Assembly (NCBI GenBank): GCA_035687895.1
Contig: DASRUE010000196.1
Span: 1-64,000, forward strand
DNA length: 64,000 bases
Source: JAERML01 sp035687895
GTDB taxonomy: Bacteria; Bacteroidota; Ignavibacteria; UBA10030; UBA6906
Direction of reading: 5' to 3'
Shown: positions 26,707-35,333 of the stretch, in pieces
How positions within the stretch are numbered: position 1 is the stretch's first letter
Layout: every line of letters begins with the position of its first letter
Made by a program: the position numbers and the translations under genes
The notes under the pieces: model-generated
Database searches by the model: none
Seen by the model: the letters and a program-made list of their open reading frames with translations, nothing else
What the model was told of the DNA's origin: nothing

Positions 26707-27516
26707 ATGAAACGCGCACACCAACTGTTTGCCATCGGTTGCGTTGCAGTGATGATGGTACTTGCCCTTGTTCTCGCTGGATGCGAGGAGGATTCCACCT
26801 CCCCAAGTACGACCATCGTGCCGATTACGGACAATCTCTTTCCACTTACAGTGGGCAACAAGTTCACCTACACAGGTTATGCAACGGCTCCTGGCAGCGG
26901 ATCCCAAATTCCAGATCCAACCGGCTCGTATCAAACGGTCTGGACTATAGCGAGTAATGTCGCCCCGAGTCCGTTGGGTGGAGTCGCAACGGCCATTGTT
27001 GACAGTACCAGGGGACCTTTTGGTCCAGGCGGCCTCGTGGTGACTGTCGCCCGAACTCTTCTCATCCGGAAGGATACAACAGGAGACTTTGACTTCCTAC
27101 AGACAATCGGACCATTCAAGCGGGCGTTCGGAATTCCGACTGGGACCACCGCAGCCGATACACTTAAGTGGATAGCTGTAGCCCGACCCTCGCAAGGCGT
27201 TGGGGCAACGGGAGCAAACTGGACTGCGTTTGACTCCACTTTCACTGGGTCTGGTGGCGCCCAGGTCAGGCTGCAGATCTTTGGCAGGATCGAGACTCAA
27301 GAAACCATCACGGATAGCACTACCACCCACACCCAGCACAACGCGTATCGGTCACGTACCTGGCGACGCATTACCGTGAATGGCACCATCGTGCAGGATG
27401 ATGCGACAACTTCGCGTTTGCATCTCGTTAAGGATATAGGGCCGGTGCAGGTCCGCATCGTTGAAGACACCGAAAACCTTGGTCATTTCCGTGTCATGAA
27501 AGCGAAGAACTTCTAG
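26707..27516 (+). CDS. Lipoprotein of unknown function
   Basis: The 269-residue protein has a lipoprotein signal peptide (GCVAVMMVLALVLAGC, C26). The mature part begins with a low-complexity linker (EEDSTSPSTTIVP), then ITDNLFPLTVGNKFTYTGYAT, a pattern common in FCB-group lipoproteins that describe a beta-rich domain after LFPLxxGNxWxY. The rest is predicted beta-strand. ATG 26707 is preceded by GGAG at 8 bases. The neighbour downstream is a TonB receptor behind a terminator, so a functional link is only suggestive. Confidence 0.75.
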   Translation: MKRAHQLFAIGCVAVMMVLALVLAGCEEDSTSPSTTIVPITDNLFPLTVGNKFTYTGYATAPGSGSQIPDPTGSYQTVWTIASNVAPSPLGGVATAIVDSTRGPFGPGGLVVTVARTLLIRKDTTGDFDFLQTIGPFKRAFGIPTGTTAADTLKWIAVARPSQGVGATGANWTAFDSTFTGSGGAQVRLQIFGRIETQETITDSTTTHTQHNAYRSRTWRRITVNGTIVQDDATTSRLHLVKDIGPVQVRIVEDTENLGHFRVMKAKNF

Positions 27517-27530
27517 TCATTCTGCTTCTC

Positions 27531-27561
27531 GGGGACTTCCGCTTGCGGGGGTCCCCTTTGT
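27531..27561 (+). terminator. Rho-independent terminator
   Basis: GGGGAC (27531-27536) pairs with GTCCCC (27551-27556), with additional CCGC/GCGG pairing inside, followed by TTTGTCTT. It is 14 bases after the lipoprotein stop. Confidence 0.7.
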
Positions 27562-27631
27562 CTTACCATCCGGTTGACCGAATAACCGAGACACTTTGCT
27601 TTCGCAAACATATCCACGGAGAATCGGATCT

Positions 27632-29899
27632 ATGGCTTTTCTGGACTCTGTTTTTGCCCCTGCCGGTCGTCTCTTGATCATTGTCTCCTGTTGGTGTTGC
27701 TTTACAACTCAAATCGTTGCCCAGACCTCTGGCTCCATTCGTGGGAAGGTGACCGATAAGAAAACCGGCGACTCACTTCCTTTCGCCAATGTCGTTGTGA
27801 AAGGGACAAACGCCGGAGCATCAACGAATATAGACGGCTCATTCGAGATCCGCGGTCTTGAACCCGGCACCTACACGATTGTGGTTTCCCTGGTGGGCCA
27901 TGAAACCCGGCAGATTACAGGACTGAAAGTAACCGCCGGTGATGCCACGACTCAGGACGTGTCGCTTGGTGATGCCAGTGTTCAAGTGGGTGACATCACC
28001 GTATATGGGGCGTCATTAAGAGGAGAAAAAGTAACGGATGCCCCGGCCGCCGTCTCCGCTCTTTCGCCCGAGGAGATCAAACTGAACTCAGTTAGCGGCC
28101 AGGTGCCGAAGCTTCTCGAGAACCAGCCGGGGGTGGATATTGCGCAGAGCGGTGTGAACGACTTCAATGTAAACACGCGGGGCTTTAACAGCTCGCTTAA
28201 TCGCCGTCTTCTTGTATTGCTTGATGGCAGAGACCTTGCTGTGGCGTTTCTCGGTTCGCAGGAGTGGAACGGTCTTTCCGTTCCCGTCGAGGATCTTGGC
28301 AAACTCGAACTTATCCGTGGTCCGGGCTCCGCCCTTTATGGTGCCAATGCCTTCAACGGGGTCATTAACATTCTCACGCCGCGCCCCAGAGATATCGCCG
28401 GCGGCAAAGTGACGATAGCGGGTGGAGAGAAAAACACCGCCAGGACTGACATTCGTTACGCAGGCTTCAGCGACGCATGGTCGTACAAGGTCAACGTGGG
28501 AAGATTCCAGGGTGACACCTGGAGTGTCTCAAGGACAATGTGGACTGGTGGTCAGATCGGTGTTTTCGAGTACTCCGGTTTCAATCCAGTTCTGAATATG
28601 GAGGTCGTGGAGGTCAACCGTGGAAAGGTCGCATCGACGTATGGTTCCGGTCGTCTGGACTACGCCTTTGCTGATGGCGCAAACGGCACGATTGAAGGAG
28701 GACTCACGCAGGTGGAAAACGAAATCCTAGTGACCGGCATTGGGCGGGTGCAGGTGCCGAAGGCGGTGAAGTCTTGGGGGCGCGCAAGTTACAGCGATGA
28801 GCATGTGTTTGTGCAGGCATGGGTGGCGGGGAGAAATTCGTTGAAGCCGCAGGTGTCGCTGTCAACAGGCCTACCTCTCGAGGAGAAATCATTGTTAGGC
28901 CAGGCGGATGTGCAATACCGGTTTTCTGAACTCGAAGACAGACTCTATGTCATCCTGGGAGCCGCACACAAGTATCAGTTCGTTGACACGAAAGGAACGC
29001 TGACCTTGGCGGCGCATCACGACAATCTCAGTGGTCTTTACGGGCAGTTCGAATACAAGGTAACCGATCAAATAAAGGCAATTGCCGCCGGACGGTGGGA
29101 TCGCAGCACTCTTCACGCCAGCCAGTTCTCACCAAAGGTAGCGATGGTGTGGTCGCCATTCGTAGGACAGTCATTCCGCGCAACGTACAACAAGGCATTC
29201 CAGGCTCCAAACTATTCAGAGCTGTTCCTGAATGTAAAACACCCGATTCGTAATCTCGTCTATTTCGGGAATGAGGATCTGATTGTTGAGAAGATCACGG
29301 GGTATGAAGTGGGGTACAAGGGTGTATTTGAGAACGCTGTGTTCGTGACCTTGGATGGCTATTATAACCAGCTGACGGACTTCATCACAGATTTGGCGCC
29401 GAGTGTCAACCCTAAATACCCAGGTCAAATCACATTGCCTGGAGAAACCATTACCCGAACAGTATGGTCCTATGGAAATGCTGGCAAGGTGAATGAATAC
29501 GGGTTCGAGCTGGGAGTCAACTATTACGTCTCATCTGAGTGGCAGTTGAATGCCAACTATGCGTTCTTCGACTTCAAGGTGAAGGAGCAAAGCGCGAATG
29601 ACGTTCTTCTTCCCAACGCCCCAAAGCACAAGGTGAACGGCGGAATCACGTACAGGAATGACACGTTCGAGTTCGGCCTGAGCGGAAAGTACGTTCCCCG
29701 GTTCGATTGGGCGGCGGGGATCTTCAAAGGACCGATTCTAGCGTATGCACTGTTTAACCTGAATGCGTCCTACAAGTTGGCCCAAAACCTCACCCTGGGT
29801 TTGAATATTACAGACCTGCTGGATCGTGAACACTATCAGATCTTCGGTGGCTCGTTGATCGGTAGAAGAGCGATCATGAGCATGACAGCGACATTCTAA
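27632..29899 (+). CDS. TonB-dependent outer-membrane receptor with carboxypeptidase-like N-terminal domain
   Basis: The 755-residue protein has a signal peptide (LLIIVSCWCCFTTQIVAQ). A CarboxypepD_reg-like domain follows at about 32-120 (GSIRGKVTDKKTGDSLPFANVVVKGT, GLEPGTYTIVVS). The plug domain is at about 130-260 (PKLLENQPGVDIAQSGVNDFNVNTRGF, NRRLLVLLDGRDL, LELIRGPGSALYGANAFNGVINI). The rest is a 22-stranded barrel ending in RRAIMSMTATF, an outer-membrane C-terminal aromatic. It imports an unknown ligand using TonB energy; the plug looks CirA/BtuB-like. I took ATG 27632 because of GGAG at 12 bases upstream; a start at 27596 is in frame. No SusD gene is adjacent, so it is not a SusC pair. 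Confidence 0.9.
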   Translation: MAFLDSVFAPAGRLLIIVSCWCCFTTQIVAQTSGSIRGKVTDKKTGDSLPFANVVVKGTNAGASTNIDGSFEIRGLEPGTYTIVVSLVGHETRQITGLKVTAGDATTQDVSLGDASVQVGDITVYGASLRGEKVTDAPAAVSALSPEEIKLNSVSGQVPKLLENQPGVDIAQSGVNDFNVNTRGFNSSLNRRLLVLLDGRDLAVAFLGSQEWNGLSVPVEDLGKLELIRGPGSALYGANAFNGVINILTPRPRDIAGGKVTIAGGEKNTARTDIRYAGFSDAWSYKVNVGRFQGDTWSVSRTMWTGGQIGVFEYSGFNPVLNMEVVEVNRGKVASTYGSGRLDYAFADGANGTIEGGLTQVENEILVTGIGRVQVPKAVKSWGRASYSDEHVFVQAWVAGRNSLKPQVSLSTGLPLEEKSLLGQADVQYRFSELEDRLYVILGAAHKYQFVDTKGTLTLAAHHDNLSGLYGQFEYKVTDQIKAIAAGRWDRSTLHASQFSPKVAMVWSPFVGQSFRATYNKAFQAPNYSELFLNVKHPIRNLVYFGNEDLIVEKITGYEVGYKGVFENAVFVTLDGYYNQLTDFITDLAPSVNPKYPGQITLPGETITRTVWSYGNAGKVNEYGFELGVNYYVSSEWQLNANYAFFDFKVKEQSANDVLLPNAPKHKVNGGITYRNDTFEFGLSGKYVPRFDWAAGIFKGPILAYALFNLNASYKLAQNLTLGLNITDLLDREHYQIFGGSLIGRRAIMSMTATF

Positions 29900-29921
29900 G
29901 GGGAGACAAACGAAAAACAAA

Positions 29922-29957
29922 GAAGGCAAGTCGGGTTCTCCGGCTTGCCTTCGTGTT
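29922..29957. terminator. Bidirectional terminator between the TonB receptor and the DUF59 gene
   Basis: AAGGCAAGTCGG pairs with CCGGCTTGCCTT (one G-T) around GTTCTC. It is followed by GTGTTTTT on the plus strand and by TTTGTTTTTCG on the minus strand. Confidence 0.75.
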
Positions 29958-29971
29958 TTTACCGCCCGACC

Positions 29972-30295
29972 CTACGCGTTCATTCCGAGCTTTTTCTTTG
30001 CCTCGTCAGACATCCTTACGGGGGACCATGCAGGTTCCCACACAATTCTCACGTCTGCGTCCTTCACGCCGGGGACCTTTAGTACCCGGTTTCGGACGTT
30101 TTGTGAGATCATCCCACTCATCCCACAGCCAGGGGAGGTCAATGTCATTTTCACACCCACCCAGTCGTCAATGATCTTCACATCATAGATAAGGCCCAAA
30201 TCCACGAGATTCACTGGGATCTCAGGGTCGTAGCACTCCTTGAGCGCGTCCATGATCTCCGTTTCAGTGGGGATTGTCGTTTTCGGTTCTTCCAT
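29972..30295 (-). CDS. MIP18/DUF59-family Fe-S assembly-type protein
   Basis: A 107-residue single-domain protein with the DUF59 pattern: MDALKECYDPEIPVNLVDLGLIYDV, then MTLTSPGCGMSGMISQNVRNRVLKVPGVKDADVRIVWEPAWSPVRMSDEAK. The D-P-E-I motif and the single cysteine in SPGCGM are conserved in SufT/PaaD-like proteins that help mature Fe-S proteins. ATG 30295 is chosen because AAGGAG lies 7 bases upstream; an earlier start at 30316 has none. It is not next to suf genes here. It stands between a terminator and the flavoprotein operon. Confidence 0.85.
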   Translation of the reverse strand: MEEPKTTIPTETEIMDALKECYDPEIPVNLVDLGLIYDVKIIDDWVGVKMTLTSPGCGMSGMISQNVRNRVLKVPGVKDADVRIVWEPAWSPVRMSDEAKKKLGMNA

Positions 30296-30356
30296 TGCTG
30301 CTCCTTCGATGTTCACCTGTTTAAAGATAGCCTTTCACTGGGGGAGTTGCAACTCA

Positions 30357-30851
30357 TCATTGCTTGTGCCGGGGGAACCAGAGTTCCCTTAAAATAAGAT
30401 AGCCCATCACACAATAACAAACAAACAGAGACACGCCCGAGAGAAGTACAAGCCAACTAAACAGGGGCGAAACAAAGCGGATTAGCACGATCCCGCCAAA
30501 TGTTGTCACTACTGCAATGAAGGGTTCAACGATGAGGAACTTCTTCACACCATCCGAGACAAGAGAGGAAAAATAGAAAATCCCCCCCAGGGCGAGGAAC
30601 ACCAGAGAAAGAGAAAGGATGTGGTTGTGAAGGAAGACATACATCTCATTGGCCGATTTGGCATACTTCATCTCCTGGATGGTTTGCACATTTGCGGAGC
30701 CGAGGAATTGCTCCTGTATCCCTTGCGATGACAGGGACGTCGTATGCTCGACGAAGAAGAGTCCGATAAGATAGCCAGCGCTCATCACCGCGATGAACAA
30801 AGTGAGAAAGAGCTTGAGCGTAGCATCGGCCTCTCGCAATCGGAATGTCAT
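30357..30851 (-). CDS. Four-TM membrane protein coupled to the FMN-binding protein
   Basis: The 164-residue protein has hydrophobic segments at about 13-33, 75-95, 105-130 and 132-155. The loop between the first and second is about 40 residues and predicted periplasmic (EHTTSLSSQGIQEQFLGSANVQTIQEMKYAKSANEMYVFLHNH). Histidines in HNHILSLSLVF and in EHTTS could be haem ligands, but no established motif is present. It overlaps the FMN-binding gene by 4 bases, so the two are translated together. A role as quinone- or haem-linked membrane partner of the periplasmic flavoprotein is inferred from context only. Confidence 0.7.
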   Translation of the reverse strand: MTFRLREADATLKLFLTLFIAVMSAGYLIGLFFVEHTTSLSSQGIQEQFLGSANVQTIQEMKYAKSANEMYVFLHNHILSLSLVFLALGGIFYFSSLVSDGVKKFLIVEPFIAVVTTFGGIVLIRFVSPLFSWLVLLSGVSLFVCYCVMGYLILRELWFPRHKQ

Positions 30852-31456
30852 TGTGTCTCCAATGGTGTGTGAGGCAGGCGATCCCTAACCGCTGCCAACA
30901 CGGAAAGGACCTTCTTGACGCCAAACGTCACCGACCGAGCCGAAATCGTTGCGCCGCTGATATTCTTGATTTCCTTGCCTGGGCGGAGTTCCTCGCCCGG
31001 TCTTCTTCCGAAGAACTGCTTCTGCCATGATTTATAGCGCACTTCTCCGCCGTACGCTTCCCGATAGGCGAGAATTTCAAGATCCTTCACCACGAGAGAG
31101 GAGTCAACAGCCACGATATACGTAATCAGTTGATCCTTCCCTTTGACATTGTCCACCACAGCATATCCCGCGGCAGCGTTTCCTTTGAACGATGCGAGAA
31201 CAACGAGCGTATCCCCTCCCCACCGTTGATTGCAAAGAATAAAGACCGCCTCTTTGTCTTGAGACAAAAGGGGGATGGTGACCAACACTGCCTTGGTTTC
31301 CTTTCCAAACATTCGCTGAACGGACGCCTGTGCCTGGTCCAATTCACGTTCGGTGACTCCCACATCTGGCCATGCAGCGATGGAGAGAAACATTGCGGCA
31401 ACCGCAAGGGTCGCTGCTCGTGTGATGCCCTTAGAAAAAATAATAGCCGATGCCAA
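30848..31456 (-). CDS. Periplasmic FMN-binding-domain protein
   Basis: The 202-residue protein has an N-terminal signal or anchor (GITRAATLAVAAMFLSIAAW). The C-terminal part is the FMN-binding domain as in RnfG/NqrC: residues DLEILAYREAYGGEVRYKSWQKQF, then KEIKNISGATISARSVTFGVKKVL. SGATIS carries the threonine to which ApbE attaches FMN covalently, so it is probably a flavinylated one-electron carrier outside the cytoplasm. The start is a TTG at 31456, overlapping the end of the porin gene by 26 bases; no good ATG precedes the signal peptide. No apbE or rnf genes are in the window. Confidence 0.82.
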   Translation of the reverse strand: MASAIIFSKGITRAATLAVAAMFLSIAAWPDVGVTERELDQAQASVQRMFGKETKAVLVTIPLLSQDKEAVFILCNQRWGGDTLVVLASFKGNAAAGYAVVDNVKGKDQLITYIVAVDSSLVVKDLEILAYREAYGGEVRYKSWQKQFFGRRPGEELRPGKEIKNISGATISARSVTFGVKKVLSVLAAVRDRLPHTPLETQ

Positions 31457-32549
31457 GATTCAATTGCCTGGTGTTTTTGAAGCTGCCGGAATTCAATTCG
31501 TTGTTCATGAATGTGTAATCAAACTTGAAAGCTGTGTTGAATGTGGGTTTGTATGTCAACCCGAATACGATATCACTCCGGTTGTATTGCTTGAAGGGTT
31601 CAAAACCGGTCGTGGCAGCCTGGGTGTTGTACTTCTCGTATCGCCCGAAGAAGTTCAGTTCCTCTTCGGAGTCCGGGCAAAGCAAAGGAAGCACATTGTA
31701 CGAGCCTTCGACGTAGTAGCCGTAAATCCGATCCGCGACAGCGGCATTAAACTGCGCGTTGATCTTGTCTGCATCTCCGATTGTACCAATTGCACCAACA
31801 GCACGAAGTGCGAACCCATCGACAGAATACCTCACGTCACCGGACCAGAGTGAAACCATGGCGTCTCCGATGCTATCCAGATCAGCCGAGGAATTGCCGA
31901 CAAAAAAAGAGCCGCCTAAGAAGAGTCCAAGGCATGGGGAATAGTCCAGTCGACCAGTGAAGGATGGATTTGCCGGGTTGCTTTCGAATGCCCTCTGCCG
32001 CCCGTTACGCAACCCATTGCTTCCGCTGAACCCATCCGCCCTGAACCCAGCAACCACATAGAGTTGATAGTTGAGCCCTTCAACTAGGTTGCCGTACAGA
32101 CCCGCTCCCGATTCTCTCCACGTGGTAGGGATTATTACTCGATCGACGCTTGGTCGCTCCACGCCGTTGAACGTGGGTGGTTCGTGATAGGTGTTGATCA
32201 GGCCAACAGGGGGGAGGATGATACCTGCCCGGATACCGAAGGATCGGTTGATCTGATAGTCAAGAAATGCTTGTTCGATGGACAATTCCCCGCCGTCTGG
32301 ATTTCCTGCTTCAATCAAGGTATGTTCGATCTCGAGCTCAGACCTGAACGCGAGTTTCTCGTTGAAATTGTGACCGAGATAGAGGACGAACCGGTGAAAA
32401 TCCAGCATTCCGCGTCGATGTCCATCGGGTTCATTGTAGTGAAGTTCGCCGTAGCCACCGAGGCTTGTTTTGGGTTCACCCTGAGAGAAAGTTGATGCGG
32501 ATATCAAGATCACGACTCCAACAAGAGCCAGAGCTGAGCGCAAGAACAT
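31431..32549 (-). CDS. Outer-membrane porin, OprP/OprO-like
   Basis: A 372-residue protein with signal peptide LRSALALVGVVILISASTFSQ and an alternating strand pattern across its length (GGYGELHYNEPDG, DFHRFVLYLGHNF, LAFRSELEIEHT), ending in LNLGIGYYFF with a terminal aromatic. It resembles phosphate-selective porin O/P family proteins. The transported ligand is unknown; its place in an operon with an FMN-binding protein suggests a redox or metal context. The start ATG 32549 removes 15 upstream residues that precede the signal peptide. Its 3' end overlaps the flavoprotein gene by 26 bases. Confidence 0.8.
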   Translation of the reverse strand: MFLRSALALVGVVILISASTFSQGEPKTSLGGYGELHYNEPDGHRRGMLDFHRFVLYLGHNFNEKLAFRSELEIEHTLIEAGNPDGGELSIEQAFLDYQINRSFGIRAGIILPPVGLINTYHEPPTFNGVERPSVDRVIIPTTWRESGAGLYGNLVEGLNYQLYVVAGFRADGFSGSNGLRNGRQRAFESNPANPSFTGRLDYSPCLGLFLGGSFFVGNSSADLDSIGDAMVSLWSGDVRYSVDGFALRAVGAIGTIGDADKINAQFNAAVADRIYGYYVEGSYNVLPLLCPDSEEELNFFGRYEKYNTQAATTGFEPFKQYNRSDIVFGLTYKPTFNTAFKFDYTFMNNELNSGSFKNTRQLNLGIGYYFF

Positions 32550-32600
32550 GACTACCCCATGATTGATGTGGATGTGATTCTTACACTTCCACATCTTGCC

Positions 32601-32629
32601 TTAACAAACCGAGGCACCTTCGCTATACT
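32601..32629 (+). promoter_or_regulatory. Plus-strand promoter in the porin/feo gap
   Basis: TTAACA (32601-32606), a 17-base spacer and TATACT (32624-32629). No protein gene lies downstream on this strand, only the structured region ending in a terminator at 32749. Confidence 0.55.
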
Positions 32630-32635
32630 GACATA

Positions 32636-32749
32636 GAAAAGGGACGCGTTGCCACGCAACGTGGAAGCCTTTTTCGTTTTCGGAGCGTGCCCATCATTAG
32701 CCTTTTGCCGAGGTCCCGCTATGCGGGTGAGAGCACGCTCCGTTTTTTT
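32636..32749 (+). ncRNA. Putative small structured RNA
   Basis: A stretch of about 114 bases between the promoter at 32601-32629 and a run of seven T at 32743-32749. It has a 5' hairpin with a core of CGTTGC (32647-32652), loop CAC and GCAACG (32656-32661). A 10-bp stem, CGGAGCGTGC (32681-32690) with GCACGCTCCG (32733-32742), encloses a CCCGC/GCGGG hairpin. It matches no RNA family I recognise (SRP, 6S, tmRNA and known riboswitches were considered). Its last 31 bases are antisense to the 3' end of the feo Cys-rich gene. Confidence 0.45.
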
Positions 32750-32952
32750 AAGCCAGACTCTTCCTTACAAAATTCCGATTTCTTGTCTGCAATGGTGTCT
32801 TCTTTGATTCGCTCAATGACTGTAGAGGAACAGCCACAGTCATGACCGCAGGCGCGAAGGCGTGCCCGGCGTCGTTTTCGAACCTCGGATCGCAGGAGAA
32901 TCACTCCGCTGATGAACACGATTCCTAATGATGCGATTTGTTGCCAGTCCAT
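32719..32952 (-). CDS. FeoB-associated Cys-rich membrane protein
   Basis: The 77-residue protein has one N-terminal membrane helix (IASLGIVFISGVILLRS), a basic stretch (RKRRRARLR) and a cysteine cluster CGHDCGC, then a soluble tail. This order is that of the small FeoB-associated Cys-rich family encoded immediately after feoB. It begins one base after the feoB stop. The cysteines may bind iron near the transporter. Its last 30 bases are complementary to the terminator stem of the putative plus-strand RNA. Confidence 0.75.
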   Translation of the reverse strand: MDWQQIASLGIVFISGVILLRSEVRKRRRARLRACGHDCGCSSTVIERIKEDTIADKKSEFCKEESGLKKRSVLSPA

Positions 32953-35073
32953 TTATCCTCCCAATCCTATGTACAGGCCGATTCTGTAAACGACGAATGT
33001 CACCGAGTAGGCAAGGGTGGTCATATACCCGATCTGGAACAGAGGCCATTTCCAGCCATTGGTTTCTCGTCGCATGACAGCGACCGTCGACATACACTGC
33101 ATGGCAAGAACGTAATACACCATTAGACAGATCGCTGTGAGAACCGTGAAAGTCGGCGCACCAGTGGCCGGATCTCGATCCTGTTGCATCTGCTGGCGGA
33201 GCGAGACACTCCCCTCATTCTCGTCCGCATTCTGGATGTTGTAGATAGTTCCCATGGTACTGACAAACACCTCTCGTTGGAGGATCGATCCGACAAGTCC
33301 AATGCCGATTCTCCAGTCAAACCCGAGAGGTTTGATCAGGGGTTCGATAAGGTGTCCCGCTTGTCCGGCAAGACTGTGCTTCAGTTGTTCCGCAGCAGAG
33401 ACATTATCAAGTCTCGGGTAGCTTGCGAGAAACCATAGGATGATAGAGACACCAAGAATGAATGTTCCGGCACGCTTCAGAAAAAGCCAGGATCGCTCCC
33501 ACATCTGCAACAGCACCGACCTGAGTGACGGAAGTCGGTAAGGCGGAAGCTCCATAATGAAGATCGGTGGTGCACTCCGAAGCAAAGTCTTCTTGAACAA
33601 CCAAGCCATGGCGAGCGCTGCAACGAGTCCGAGCAAGTACATGGAAACCATAGTAATGCCCGCGAGGGAGAAAATTCCCAGCACGTTTGTGTTCGGAATA
33701 AACGCCGCAATCAAAAGCGTGTACACAGGGAGTCGGGCGCTGCAACTGATCAGAGGGGAGACCAGCATGGTCACCAGCCGATCTTTGGGGTTTTCAATTG
33801 TCCGCGTGGCCATGATGCCGGGAATTGCACAAGCAAAGGAACTGAGCATGGGGATAAATGATTTCCCGTGCAACCCTACCTTGCTCATGAGCCTGTCCAT
33901 AATGAAGGCAGCCCGCGACATGTATCCGGTGTCCTCCAGGAGTCCGAGGAACAAGAAGAGGAAGAGAATCTGTGGCAGAAACGTTACAACCGCTGCCACC
34001 CCCGCAATGGCTCCATTCACGGTCAGGTCTTGAAGGTCTCCCGGTGGTATCAGGGCGGTGACCTGTTGGCCAACCCAATCAAAACCATTCCCAATTAGCT
34101 CCATTGGGGCATTTGCCCATGTGAAGATGGTTTGGAAGACGACTGTCATCAGGCCAAGGAAGATGAAGAACCCCCAAATTCGGTGCGTCACAAAACGGTC
34201 AATTTTGTCACTGGTGCCCATCTTACTCCGAGCAGTCTGCTTTGTTGAAGCAGCGCAAATGAGCTTTATCCACTCATAGCGTGATTCCACAAATACAGAC
34301 TGGCGATCGAAGCCAAGGAAGTCGAGCTTCTGGTGATCCCGCTTCACATGCTCTCGAACCTCAGGGTCAAACCGATCCATGTGGTCAAGCAAATCACTTT
34401 GCGAGGTCAGAAGAAGGATCGCGTCGTGGAATGCCTGCTGGTCGGCGAGTTGGTGCCTATTTCGAAGGATGCTGACAAGTTCCTCGGTTTCCTTGTGAAC
34501 AGCATCCGGCAGTTGCCATTGCCGCGGTTTACTTGTTGCGTTAGTCGTGCGCAGCATCGCGTCTTTCAGTTCCGAGATTCCGATTCCTTTGTTTGCGATG
34601 ATTGATACAACGCGAACGCCCAGTTCCCGCTCAAGTCGTTTCACGTCAATTTCAATGCCTAACTCCTCCGCGAGATCAATCATGGTCAAAGCGACTATAA
34701 CGGGAAGATGCCTGTCGATTATCTGGCTGACGAGGTAGAGATTGCGTTCGAGGTTGGTGGCATCGACGACGCAGACAACGAGGTCGGGAGCGGGAGTATG
34801 AACAACGCGGCCGAGAAGGACATCAGTGGCAACTTTTTCGTCCGGAGAGTTGGCAGTCAAACTGTATGTGCCAGGGAGATCCAGGATGGAAGCACTGACA
34901 CCATTTTCGAAGATGACTCTTCCCTCTTTCTTCTCCACAGTAACCCCGGGGTAGTTCCCTACCTTCTGTCGAAGACCGGTGAGTTCATTAAAGAGGGTGG
35001 TTTTCCCGCAATTCGGGTTTCCGATCAAAGCAATGTTTTTGCTGTGAACTGCAGTCTGAACGGATCCCATCAA
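32953..35073 (-). CDS. feoB: Ferrous iron transport protein B
   Basis: The 706-residue inner-membrane Fe(II) transporter has an N-terminal G domain with G1 GNPNCGKTTLF at about 17-27, the switch region NYPGVTVEKKEG and G3 DLPGTYSL. A helical GDI region follows at about 175-260, then the membrane part with two GATE regions (YMSRAAFIMDRLM, SFACAIPGIMATR, SPLISCSARLPVYTLL). Cys in SCSARLP and SSFACAIPG are conserved transport residues. It overlaps feoA by 4 bases and is followed by the Cys-rich protein gene. Expression is expected to depend on the Fur-family gene at the head of the operon. Confidence 0.95.
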   Translation of the reverse strand: MMGSVQTAVHSKNIALIGNPNCGKTTLFNELTGLRQKVGNYPGVTVEKKEGRVIFENGVSASILDLPGTYSLTANSPDEKVATDVLLGRVVHTPAPDLVVCVVDATNLERNLYLVSQIIDRHLPVIVALTMIDLAEELGIEIDVKRLERELGVRVVSIIANKGIGISELKDAMLRTTNATSKPRQWQLPDAVHKETEELVSILRNRHQLADQQAFHDAILLLTSQSDLLDHMDRFDPEVREHVKRDHQKLDFLGFDRQSVFVESRYEWIKLICAASTKQTARSKMGTSDKIDRFVTHRIWGFFIFLGLMTVVFQTIFTWANAPMELIGNGFDWVGQQVTALIPPGDLQDLTVNGAIAGVAAVVTFLPQILFLFLFLGLLEDTGYMSRAAFIMDRLMSKVGLHGKSFIPMLSSFACAIPGIMATRTIENPKDRLVTMLVSPLISCSARLPVYTLLIAAFIPNTNVLGIFSLAGITMVSMYLLGLVAALAMAWLFKKTLLRSAPPIFIMELPPYRLPSLRSVLLQMWERSWLFLKRAGTFILGVSIILWFLASYPRLDNVSAAEQLKHSLAGQAGHLIEPLIKPLGFDWRIGIGLVGSILQREVFVSTMGTIYNIQNADENEGSVSLRQQMQQDRDPATGAPTFTVLTAICLMVYYVLAMQCMSTVAVMRRETNGWKWPLFQIGYMTTLAYSVTFVVYRIGLYIGLGG

Positions 35074-35321
35074 TGGGTCGCCTTCAAAATTATTACAGAC
35101 TCTGCTTCTAGTCTTCTCATAGAGAGTCTATATCCTCTGACGCGCACTTCGATCGGATCTCCCATGGGGGCCACCCTTACCAATTCGACTAGAGTTCCCC
35201 TTATGAGACCCATCTCGAGCAGCCGTTGCTTTAAAGCAGAACCCACTGTGTTGATTCGGGAGACTGTTCCTCGTTCCCCCGGGATCATGGTGTCTAGTTG
35301 GACCTCAATGGTCGATTCCAT
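35070..35321 (-). CDS. feoA: Ferrous iron transport protein A
   Basis: An 83-residue SH3-like protein with TVSRINTVGSALKQRLLEMGLIRGTLVELVRVAPMGDPIEVRVRGYRLSMRRLEA, the FeoA pattern (LxxMGL, G-P-I-E-V--R-G--L--R). It interacts with FeoB and influences transport. It overlaps feoB by ATGA, so stoichiometric translation is expected. It is the closer of two feoA-like genes to feoB and the better match of the two to the family. Confidence 0.9.
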   Translation of the reverse strand: MESTIEVQLDTMIPGERGTVSRINTVGSALKQRLLEMGLIRGTLVELVRVAPMGDPIEVRVRGYRLSMRRLEAESVIILKATH

Positions 35322-35333
35322 GGTTCTCTACTA

